NCBI GenBank assembly: GCA_964385195.1
Contig: CAYLOC010000013.1
Location: 1-27,252, forward strand
Length of the DNA stretch: 27,252 bases
Direction: 5' to 3'
Source of the DNA: CAYLOC01 sp964385195
GTDB taxonomy: Bacteria; Actinomycetota; Actinomycetes; Propionibacteriales; Nocardioidaceae
The first letter of the stretch is position 1. Each line of letters begins with the position of its first letter. Below, in pieces: positions 8,662 through 14,990 of the stretch. The notes under the pieces are model-generated. The model was not told the origin of the DNA, ran no database searches, and saw only the letters and a list, made by a program, of their open reading frames with translations. The position numbers and the translations under genes are program-made.

Positions 8662-8701
8662 GTTGCGTAAGACACAACTCGAAGCGTGATACGAAACAAC
8701 T
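8662..8701 (-). promoter_or_regulatory. Candidate operator upstream of the dehydrogenase-etfBA operon
   Basis: The 156-bp gap between the IclR gene and the dehydrogenase gene holds an imperfect palindrome at 8662-8678 (GTTGCGT-AAG-ACACAAC). It also holds a direct repeat on the minus strand, AGTTGTTTCGTATC (8701-8688) and AGTTGTGTCTTACG (8679-8666), with 10 of 14 matching and 22 bp between starts, i.e. about two helical turns. It lies 17-56 bp upstream of the start codon. The likely binder is one of the two neighbouring IclR proteins. A clear -10/-35 pair was not found. Confidence 0.4.
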
Positions 8702-8804
8702 CTCTCTGTCATGGTTGCCCGGACCGAAGGTTCTGTCAAGGGAATCGGCCGGGGACGCGGCTGCGGGTCGACGGGGGCCCGTGCCGGCCGCGGCTCACAG
8801 CGGC

Positions 8805-9587
8805 TTACGCCGGGCGGCGCCACCCGAGGCGGCCGGAGATCTCCGCCGCCGTGGCCCGGACCCGCTGCACCGCGGCCTGCGTCTCCGCGTCCCCGAACCG
8901 GAAGCTGGGGCCGGAGACCGACATCGAGGCGATCACGTCGCCGTGGGCGTTGCGCAACGGCGCGGACACCGCCGTGAGCCCCTGTTCCAGCTCGTTGGCC
9001 ACGACGGCGTACCCCTGCGTGCGCACCTCTCGCACCTGGTCCAGCAGCTCCGCGACGCTGGTGACGGTCGTGGGCGTGTACGACGTCAGCCGCGGCCCCC
9101 CGACCTCGGCCGCGATCTGGTCGTCGGTCAGCCCGGAGAGCAGCACCTTGCCGTTGGAGGTGGCGTGCAGCGGGATGCGCTGACCGACCCAGTTGTGCGG
9201 CTGGAGTCCGCCACCCACGCTGACCTGGTCCAGGTAGAGAGCTGCGCCGTCGCTCAGGACCGCGATGTTCACCGTCTCCTGTGTCTCCTGCGCCAGTTGC
9301 TGGGCCAGCGGACGAGCCTCCTGCACCACGTCCAGCCGCGCGGTGGTGGCACCCGCCAGCCGCAGGATGCCGACCCCGAGGCGGTACTTGCCCCGGTCGC
9401 TGCGCTGTTCGACGAGGTCGTGGGACTCCAGAGCCGCAAGAAGGCGGAACGCGGTCGACTTGTGCACGCCGAGCTCGGCGGCGATATCGGTGACTCCGCT
9501 CTCTCCCGCATGGGCCAGCGTCTCCAGGGCCTGCACCGCCCGGTCCACCGACTGCACCGGACTCGACCGGGGGGCATCGTTGCTCAT
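8805..9587 (-). CDS. IclR-family transcriptional regulator (upstream of dehydrogenase-etfBA)
   Basis: A 260-residue IclR protein. The N-terminal winged helix is at about residues 10-70 (VQSVDRAVQALETLAHAG, then VTDIAAELGVHKSTAFRLLA and LVEQRSDRGKYRLGVGI). The effector-binding GAF-like domain runs from about 80 to 255, with IclR marks IPLHATSNGKVLLSG, GYAVVANELEQGLTAVSAPL and GDVIASMSVSGPSFRF. The start is set at ATG 9587 because it follows TATCGT by 6 nt, a leaderless arrangement; in-frame GTG 9632 and ATG 9608 upstream lack ribosome sites. It is transcribed toward the demethylase operon and divergently from a second IclR gene, so it is the best candidate regulator for that operon. Confidence 0.93.
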   Translation of the reverse strand: MSNDAPRSSPVQSVDRAVQALETLAHAGESGVTDIAAELGVHKSTAFRLLAALESHDLVEQRSDRGKYRLGVGILRLAGATTARLDVVQEARPLAQQLAQETQETVNIAVLSDGAALYLDQVSVGGGLQPHNWVGQRIPLHATSNGKVLLSGLTDDQIAAEVGGPRLTSYTPTTVTSVAELLDQVREVRTQGYAVVANELEQGLTAVSAPLRNAHGDVIASMSVSGPSFRFGDAETQAAVQRVRATAAEISGRLGWRRPA

Positions 9588-9593
9588 GGCAGA

Positions 9594-9599
9594 ACGATA
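9594..9599 (-). promoter_or_regulatory. Predicted -10 box for the minus-strand IclR gene
   Basis: On the minus strand TATCGT is followed by TCTGCC and then ATG at 9587. The 6-nt spacing implies a leaderless transcript and supports the chosen start. Confidence 0.4.
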
Positions 9600-9679
9600 A
9601 GGCACCATGCACAACACCGCCGTCGATGCCACGCGGCCCGCGCGAACCCGGGGAGGCTCGCCGGGCCTGACCCCTCCCC

Positions 9680-9685
9680 TAGACT
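9680..9685 (+). promoter_or_regulatory. Predicted -10 box for the plus-strand IclR gene
   Basis: TAGACT lies 9 nt before the ATG at 9695. The transcript would have almost no leader. Together with the box at 9594-9599 it defines a divergent iclR-iclR promoter region of 107 bp. Confidence 0.38.
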
Positions 9686-9694
9686 GGTTGGGTT

Positions 9695-10456
9695 ATGGCG
9701 AGCCAAGGGACCCAGTCGATCGACCGTGCTGCGGAGTTGTTGTCGCTGGTCGTCCAGGCCGACGACCCGGTGTCGTACAACTGGCTCGTCGACACGACCG
9801 GGCTGGCCCGCTCCACGACGTCACGGCTGCTCGCCGCCTTGGAGCGCAACGGGTTGCTGGAGCGCACCGCTGACGGGCTCTTCCGCAGCGGACCGCTGTT
9901 CACCCACTACGCCAGCCGCTTCGACCGCGTCGAGACCCTGACCGCAGCCGCCCAGCCCGTCCTGGAACGACTCGCCGAGTCCACGGGTGAGACGGTCAAC
10001 CTCGGGGTTCCACGGGGCCGGACCGTGGTCCAGATCGCGCAGATCGACTCCTCCTACATCGTCGGCGCGGCGAACTGGCTCGAGGTCGACGTGCCGCCGC
10101 ACTGCTCGGCGCTGGGAAAGGTGCTGTACGCCTACGGTGCGCTGCCGATGCCCGGGGGAAAGCTGGAGCGGCGTACCGACTCCACCGTGGTCGACGTACG
10201 CCGGCTGAAGAAGGAGCTGGACACCGTACGTGACCAGGGGTACGCCGTCACGGTCGGGGAGCTGGAAGAAGGGCTCAACGCCGTGGCGGCACCGGTGTTC
10301 GGACACGATGACATCGTCCACGCGTCCCTGGGCGTGTCCGGACCCTCGTTCCGGATGGAGGGCGACCTCGGCGACCTGGGGCGGGAGCTGATCGGAGAGG
10401 CCGAGCGGCTGCGCAAGGCGCTGGCGCGGAGCTCCTACGTCGCCCCCACTGCCTGA
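9695..10456 (+). CDS. IclR-family transcriptional regulator (second, divergent copy)
   Basis: A 253-residue IclR protein, clearly a different lineage from its divergent neighbour. The winged-helix region (about 5-65) reads QSIDRAAELLSLVVQADDPV, then NWLVDTTGLARSTTSRLLAA and LERNGLLERTADGLFRSGP. The effector domain includes ESTGETVNLGVPRGRTVVQI, VPPHCSALGKVLYAYGALP and GYAVTVGELEEGLNAVAAPV. It converges on the MTHFR gene with only 18 bp between stops. Its position between two arms of a one-carbon catabolic cluster suggests that it controls the MTHFR / DmdA-like / YbiU-like arm, whose promoter carries an IclR-type site at 11399-11414. Which IclR protein binds which site is inference. Confidence 0.93.
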   Translation: MASQGTQSIDRAAELLSLVVQADDPVSYNWLVDTTGLARSTTSRLLAALERNGLLERTADGLFRSGPLFTHYASRFDRVETLTAAAQPVLERLAESTGETVNLGVPRGRTVVQIAQIDSSYIVGAANWLEVDVPPHCSALGKVLYAYGALPMPGGKLERRTDSTVVDVRRLKKELDTVRDQGYAVTVGELEEGLNAVAAPVFGHDDIVHASLGVSGPSFRMEGDLGDLGRELIGEAERLRKALARSSYVAPTA

Positions 10457-10474
10457 CGCCGCGGGCTGTCTGGT

Positions 10475-11335
10475 TCAGCTGGCGCTCGGCGCCGAGCAGC
10501 GCGCCGCCACCTGCTGTCGCCAGGCTTCGGCGGCGCGGACCTGGTTGAACGTGTACAGGTGGATCCCGGCCACGCCGGCTCCGGGCCAGTCCACCCCCTC
10601 GGCAAGCCGTTGGAGGAACCGCTCGGGGCGGTAGCCGCCCGGCGCCGCCACCCGCGCGAACAACTTGCGGTGGGTGGAGAGGAACCGCGCGGAGTCGCCG
10701 ACGCCGATGCGCTGCGCCATCTTCAACAGCTTGGCCCGGTCCGTCGGTCCCGGCATTCCCACATAGACCGGCAGGGACACCCCGCGGGCACGGATCCGGC
10801 GTACCCACATCGCCACCGTCTGCGGCTCCAGGCACAGGTTGCTGACGACCTGGGTAGCGAAGCGGCGCTTGTCCCACATCGCCTGGACGGTCACGTCGTC
10901 GGCGATGATCGGGTGCGACTCCGGGTAGCCGGCCACGCCCACATGCGGGAACGGCATGCCGATCTCGTACAGGTCCTGGAGCAGGTCCAACGAGGACGTG
11001 TAGGCGCCGCGAGGCGTGGTGGCGTCGCCCCCTGGGACGAACACCCGGTCCACGCCGGCGTTCACCAGCCGGTCGACGATCTCCTCCAGCTCCCCCCTGC
11101 CGCGCACCATCCGGGCCGCCAGGTGCGGCATCGCGGTGTAGCCGTTCTTGCTCAGCATGACCGCGAGGTCGATGGTGGCCTCCAGCGGCTTCGACGGGGA
11201 GGCGGTGACGGTCACCGCCGTACCGGCCGGCAGCCACTGCAGCACGTCATCCCCGATCGAACGGGTGGGAAAGATCTCGTAACGCATGCTGTCCAACAGC
11301 CTGCAGGCCAGGGCACTGGCGGGGTGATTTCGCAT
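10475..11335 (-). CDS. Methylenetetrahydrofolate reductase family protein (catabolic type)
   Basis: A 286-residue MetF-superfamily protein. The opening MRYEIFPTRSIGDDVLQWLP carries the conserved acidic position (Y-E-I-F-P, compare F-E-F-F-P in MetF). Further family marks are the MPHLAARM strand, RVFVPGGDATTPRGAYTSSL, HVGVAGYPESHPII, and the late SNLCLEPQTV region. In biosynthesis MetF makes 5-methyl-THF. Divergence from a folate-dependent demethylase here suggests the opposite direction, oxidising 5-methyl-THF to 5,10-methylene-THF, as proposed for MetF-like proteins partnered with LigM or DmdA. The start is ATG 11335 (GGAACGG nine bases upstream) or GTG 11341. The gene shares its 5' region with the DmdA-like gene, so one operator may control both. 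Confidence 0.85.
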   Translation of the reverse strand: MRNHPASALACRLLDSMRYEIFPTRSIGDDVLQWLPAGTAVTVTASPSKPLEATIDLAVMLSKNGYTAMPHLAARMVRGRGELEEIVDRLVNAGVDRVFVPGGDATTPRGAYTSSLDLLQDLYEIGMPFPHVGVAGYPESHPIIADDVTVQAMWDKRRFATQVVSNLCLEPQTVAMWVRRIRARGVSLPVYVGMPGPTDRAKLLKMAQRIGVGDSARFLSTHRKLFARVAAPGGYRPERFLQRLAEGVDWPGAGVAGIHLYTFNQVRAAEAWRQQVAARCSAPSAS

Positions 11336-11362
11336 CGGCACGATCCGTTCCGCGCGAGTTGC

Positions 11363-11421
11363 TTGCTCGGGTTCACTCCCTATCCTACACTCACAATATG
11401 GAAGTTTAGTTCCACAATATG
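11363..11421 (+). promoter_or_regulatory. Promoter and IclR-type operator for the DmdA-like/ybiU arm
   Basis: A well-spaced promoter is visible: TTGCTC (11363-11368), 17 bp, TACACT (11386-11391), predicting transcription start near 11398. Directly at that point lies the palindrome TGGAA-GTTTAG-TTCCA (11399-11414), close to the classical IclR operator (TGGAAAT-N-ATTTCCA). It is flanked by a direct repeat CACAATATG at 11392-11400 and 11413-11421 (21 bp apart). A bound regulator would block transcription initiation, so repression relieved by substrate is the simplest reading. Confidence 0.6.
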
Positions 11422-11469
11422 AGTCAATCTACGGCGAGTCTTCGGCCGTTGCACAGTTGGGAGTGGCCT

Positions 11470-12774
11470 ATGAGCTACAACATTCCGTCGGTCAACCAAA
11501 GCGACCGCAAGGTACCCATCAACCTTCGTCAATCCGGCCCCACACCGGTCGAGATGCTGATCTCCACGAGGGTCCGCAAGTCGCCGTACTGGGAGCTGTC
11601 CATGCAGGCCGGCTGCTGGCGGGCCACCGTCTACAACCGCATGTACCACCCGCGCGGGTACGTCTCCCGCGAGGACGGCGGAATGATGGCGGAGTACGAG
11701 TCGCTGGTCCACGACGTGACACTGTGGAACGTGGCCGTCGAGCGCCAGATCCAGGTCAAGGGGCCGGACGCGGAGTCGTTCGTGAACTTCGTGATCACCC
11801 GCAGCGCCCGGAAGATCCCGCCGATGCGGGCCCGCTACGTCATCTTGTGCAACGAGGCCGGCGGCATCCTCAACGACCCCGTACTGCTGCGTATCGCCGA
11901 GGACGAGTTCTGGTTCAGCCTGTCCGACTCCGATGTCATGTACTGGCTGCAGGGGGTCAATGTCGGGCACCGCTTCGACGTGGAGATCAACGAGATCGAC
12001 GTGGCGCCGGTGCAGGTACAGGGTCCGAAGTCAGCGGACCTGATGGCCGACCTCGTCGGACCCGCGGCCCGCGACATCCCGTCCTACGGGCTGATGGCCG
12101 GTGCCGTCGGCGGGTGTGAGGTGATCGTCTCCCAGACCGGGTTCACCGGCGAGAAGGGCTACGAGATCTACCTGCGCAACGCGACGTTGTACGCCGAGCA
12201 GATGTGGAACGCGGTGCTGGAGGCCGGGGAGAAGTACAACCTGAAGGTGGTCGCGCCCTCGCACCACCGACGGATCGCCGCCGGCATCTTGTCCTGGGGC
12301 CAGGACATGGACAACGAGACCCTGCCGTTCCAGGTCAACCTCGGCTACCAGGTGCCGCGGAAGAAGACCGAGGACTACATCGGCAAGAAGCGCCTGGAGG
12401 AGGTGCGGGACCAGATCGAGGCGGGGAACCCGCCGTACACCCACCAACTGGTAGGGATCAAGCTGGGCGGGAAGCCGATCACCGACTACGCACCGGACTT
12501 CTGGCTGATCGGGGCGCTGGAGAACGCCGACCCGGTCGGCTACGTCACCTCCCCGTGGTACTCCCCCGAGCTGGAGACGAACATCGCGATGGGCTTCGTC
12601 CCGGTGAGCCTCGCCCCCCTGGGCACCGAGCTGTGGGTACACCTCCCCGAGGAGTACGCCGACGTCCCCGGCAAGCCGGTTCCGGCCGAGGTCGTGGACA
12701 TGCCGTTCCGGCCGTCGGTGAACCCGAACCAGCGGGAGCGGCTGAAGGCCCGCGGCCTGGACGCCGCCGTGTAA
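11470..12774 (+). CDS. DmdA-like, GcvT-superfamily tetrahydrofolate-dependent demethylase
   Basis: A 434-residue stand-alone GcvT-fold protein that resembles dimethylsulfoniopropionate demethylase (DmdA) more than glycine-cleavage T protein. DmdA-like landmarks include the WRATVYNRMYHP segment, LWNVAVERQIQVKGPDAESF, GGILNDPVLLRIAEDEFWFS, SDSDVMYWLQG, and VAPVQVQGPKSADLMADLVG; GcvT landmarks include QTGFTGEKGYEIYL. DmdA transfers a methyl group to THF, giving 5-methyl-THF, so a similar reaction on an S-, O- or N-methyl substrate is inferred. The substrate is open; at 434 residues it is longer than typical DmdA (about 370). The start at 11470 is chosen for GGGAG at 11460-11464; the in-frame ATG at 11419 lies inside the operator. 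The next gene encodes a YbiU-like oxygenase. Confidence 0.82.
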   Translation: MSYNIPSVNQSDRKVPINLRQSGPTPVEMLISTRVRKSPYWELSMQAGCWRATVYNRMYHPRGYVSREDGGMMAEYESLVHDVTLWNVAVERQIQVKGPDAESFVNFVITRSARKIPPMRARYVILCNEAGGILNDPVLLRIAEDEFWFSLSDSDVMYWLQGVNVGHRFDVEINEIDVAPVQVQGPKSADLMADLVGPAARDIPSYGLMAGAVGGCEVIVSQTGFTGEKGYEIYLRNATLYAEQMWNAVLEAGEKYNLKVVAPSHHRRIAAGILSWGQDMDNETLPFQVNLGYQVPRKKTEDYIGKKRLEEVRDQIEAGNPPYTHQLVGIKLGGKPITDYAPDFWLIGALENADPVGYVTSPWYSPELETNIAMGFVPVSLAPLGTELWVHLPEEYADVPGKPVPAEVVDMPFRPSVNPNQRERLKARGLDAAV

Positions 12775-12781
12775 CCTGACG

Positions 12782-12823
12782 TGTCAGAAGTACAGCACGT
12801 CATCGCGTGTTCCACTTCTGACA
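12782..12823 (+). terminator. Stem-loop between the DmdA-like and ybiU-like genes
   Basis: TGTCAGAAGT at 12782-12791 pairs perfectly with ACTTCTGACA at 12814-12823, and CACG / CGTG inside can extend the stem. It starts 7 nt after the upstream stop (12774) and ends 17 nt before the GTG start at 12841. It may be a partial terminator, an RNA-stability element setting the ratio of the two proteins, or a dyad bound by a regulator. Confidence 0.45.
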
Positions 12824-12840
12824 AGTCGGAGAGGGGTCTC

Positions 12841-14118
12841 GTGGATCTGCCTGCGTTGCCGCATTGGGAGAGCCCGCCGGAGGACCTGCCCGGGGCCATC
12901 GGCACGGTCAAGGCGGCGATGCGTCGCCGGATCGCGGCCTCGGGGCGGTCGGTCGAGGACGTGTTCGCGGCCGTCGAGGGGCGCGTCCGCGAGCGGGTGG
13001 AGGACGTGCGCGCTGCCAACGAGCGCGACCGGACCGCGTGGCCGGTCATCGCGTACGGCGACATCGCCGCCGGGACGGTCTCCACGGATGACGTGGCGCT
13101 GCTGCGCCGGCGAGGCTGTCTCGTCGTACGGGGACACTTCCCGCGCGAGCAGGCACTGGAATGGGACCAGGACATCGTCGAGTACGTCGAGCGGAACCGG
13201 TTCTTCGAGGCCTACCGCGGTCCCGGTGACGACTTCTTCGGCAGCGTCGGCTCGAAGCCGGAGATCTACCCGATCTACTGGTCACCGGCCCAGATGCAGG
13301 CCCGGCAGAGCGACCGGATGGCCACCGTCCAGGCGTTCCTCAACCAGCAGTGGCACAGCGAGTCCGACGGAACCCGGTGGTTCGACCCCGACCGGGACAC
13401 CCTCTACCCCGACCGGATCCGGCGACGCCCACCGGGCACGGACTCCCAGGGGCTCAACCCGCACCTCGACCCGGGCACGTTGGACCTGTGGATGACCAGC
13501 GGGTACCAGCGCGCGTTCCGGCACCTGTTCGACGGCACCGTCGAGGACTACGACCCGTGGGACGCGGCGTACCGCACCAGCGGCCCGCAGTACCCGGGGA
13601 GCACCATGTGCTCGGCGTTCCGCACGTTCCAGGGCTGGACGGCGCTGTCGGACATGGCACACGACCAGGGTGTGCTGCACACCGTCCCGATCCCCGAGGC
13701 GATGGCCTACCTGATGGTGCGTCCGCTGCTGGAGGACGTCCCCGACGACGACATGTGCGGAGTGCGGCTCGGCCAGGTGTTTCCCGTCAGCGAGCGCTGG
13801 CACCCCCTCCTCCTGGAGGCGGTGAGCGGCATCCCCGACATCAGCGCGGGCGACTCGGTGTGGTGGCACTGCGACATGATCCACTCCGTCGCGCCGGTGC
13901 AAGACCAACAGGGCTGGGGCAACGTCATGTACATCCCGGCGGCTCCGTGGTGCCCGCGCAACGAGGCGTACGTCGAGACGGTGCGGGCCGCGTTCACCAC
14001 CGGCTCCAGCCCCGCCGACTTCCCCGACGAGCACTACGAGCGGGACTGGGCCGGCCGGTTCACCCCGGACCAGCTCAACGCGACCGGACGGCGCGGTCTC
14101 GGCATCGCCCCCTCGTAA
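12841..14118 (+). CDS. YbiU-family (DUF1479) Fe(II)/2-oxoglutarate-type oxygenase
   Basis: A 425-residue protein strongly resembling Escherichia coli YbiU (DUF1479), a family with the cupin fold of 2-oxoglutarate-dependent oxygenases whose substrate I do not know to be established. Matching blocks include RRGCLVVRGHFPREQALEWD, the SKPEIYPIYWSPAQMQARQS segment, TLYPDRIRRRPPGTDSQGL, VFRTFQGWTALSDM-like text and AGDSVWWHCDMIHSVAPV. Candidate metal ligands are His208 and Asp210 (NPHLDPG) and His348 (MIHSV). The start is GTG 12841, preceded by GGAGAGGGG; the longer in-frame GTG 12781 would place the stem-loop inside the coding region. It lies in the same direction 66 bp behind the DmdA-like gene, so it is a plausible step of the same pathway, for example hydroxylating an N- or S-methyl compound. 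Confidence 0.9.
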   Translation: MDLPALPHWESPPEDLPGAIGTVKAAMRRRIAASGRSVEDVFAAVEGRVRERVEDVRAANERDRTAWPVIAYGDIAAGTVSTDDVALLRRRGCLVVRGHFPREQALEWDQDIVEYVERNRFFEAYRGPGDDFFGSVGSKPEIYPIYWSPAQMQARQSDRMATVQAFLNQQWHSESDGTRWFDPDRDTLYPDRIRRRPPGTDSQGLNPHLDPGTLDLWMTSGYQRAFRHLFDGTVEDYDPWDAAYRTSGPQYPGSTMCSAFRTFQGWTALSDMAHDQGVLHTVPIPEAMAYLMVRPLLEDVPDDDMCGVRLGQVFPVSERWHPLLLEAVSGIPDISAGDSVWWHCDMIHSVAPVQDQQGWGNVMYIPAAPWCPRNEAYVETVRAAFTTGSSPADFPDEHYERDWAGRFTPDQLNATGRRGLGIAPS

Positions 14119-14164
14119 CGTCCTGCACCGCGCGCGCGATAGCGCGCCGGGTGCAGGACGTTAC
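14115..14164. terminator. Strong GC-rich hairpin between convergent genes
   Basis: GTAACGTCCTGCACC (14115-14129) pairs perfectly with 14150-14164; alternating GC bases between them extend the stem around a short GATA-containing loop. It begins inside the stop codon of the ybiU-like gene and ends 47 bp before the stop of the convergent ABC permease. It probably acts as a bidirectional terminator. Confidence 0.72.
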
Positions 14165-14211
14165 TGGAGGCGACGGAGAGCGACGGAGAGCGTGACCGAA
14201 CGCTGAGGGGG

Positions 14212-14973
14212 CTAGGCGCTCTCCCGGCGGAAAACCCGGGTGCCGAAAGCGACCGCGGCCAGCGCCAGGCCGAGCGCGACCAGGATGCCGGCGGCGAACG
14301 TCGAGGTGGAGACGTCTCCGAGGAACGCCGAGCGGGCCCCGTCGACGATGTAGGACAGCGGGTTGATCCGCGACAGGTCATACAGCCAGTCCGGTCCCAG
14401 GCTCATCGGCAACATGATCCCCGAGAGCAGCATCAGCGGCAGCATCACCGAGTTCAGCAGCGGCGCGAACGCGTCCTCGCTCTTCAGCACCAGCGCCAGC
14501 CCGTAGGACACCGACGCCATCGTCACCCCGAGCACGGCGACCAGCGCGATGCCGACGATGATGCCGTCGACGGGCGCCCGCAGCCCGAACGCCAGCGCCA
14601 CCAGCACCAGGATCACCGCCTGCACCAGGAGCACGACGACGTCACGCAGCACCCGGCCCAGCAACAGCGACACCCGGCTCATCGGGGTCACCCGCATCCG
14701 CTCGATCACCCCGGCGCGGTACTCCGCAATCAGCGCGAACCCGACGAATGCCGACCCGAACAGGCCCAGCAGCACCATCATTCCCGGCACGAACACCTGC
14801 CAGGCGCTGCCGGGTGGGAACCCGGGGATGTCGGCGATCTTCTCCAGCAGCGGTCCGAACAGGCACAGGTACAGCACCGGCTGCGCCAGCCCGATCACCA
14901 GCCACGCGGGGTTGCGCAGGCTGATGCGCATCGCCCGGCTGAACACCAGCCCGGCGTCACGAAATACGTTCAT
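14212..14973 (-). CDS. ABC-2 type transporter permease (DrrB-like)
   Basis: A 253-residue ABC-2 membrane subunit with about six hydrophobic helices. The N-terminal amphipathic stretch (VFSRAMRISLRNPAWLVIGL) leads into the first helix. The conserved segment FALIAEYRAGVIERMRVTPM matches the E-R-x-R/L-T-P motif of DrrB-type permeases, followed by LLGRVLRDVVVLLVQAVILV. The late region has the typical PLMLLSGIMLPMSLGPDWLY and INPLSYIVDGARSAFLG. It pairs with the ATPase encoded 17 bp upstream. Such pairs usually export hydrophobic drugs, lipids or metabolites; the cargo is unknown. Start ATG 14973 has GGGAG six bases upstream. Confidence 0.93.
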   Translation of the reverse strand: MNVFRDAGLVFSRAMRISLRNPAWLVIGLAQPVLYLCLFGPLLEKIADIPGFPPGSAWQVFVPGMMVLLGLFGSAFVGFALIAEYRAGVIERMRVTPMSRVSLLLGRVLRDVVVLLVQAVILVLVALAFGLRAPVDGIIVGIALVAVLGVTMASVSYGLALVLKSEDAFAPLLNSVMLPLMLLSGIMLPMSLGPDWLYDLSRINPLSYIVDGARSAFLGDVSTSTFAAGILVALGLALAAVAFGTRVFRRESA

Positions 14974-14990
14974 GGTTCTCCCTTGCTTGC

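Noticed and set aside
6798..9941. A 1047-codon open frame on the plus strand, antisense to the dehydrogenase and IclR genes
   Set aside because: It is an open shadow frame caused by high GC codon bias. Its translation is His/Arg/Pro/Gly-rich without domains, while the minus strand encodes recognisable proteins.
11419..11469. Earlier ATG for the DmdA-like gene
   Set aside because: It lies within the operator repeat CACAATATG and has no ribosome site, whereas ATG 11470 follows GGGAG.
12781..12840. Earlier GTG start for the ybiU-like gene
   Set aside because: It would put the stem-loop in the coding sequence. GTG 12841 has GGAGAGGGG in front, and the YbiU similarity begins after it.
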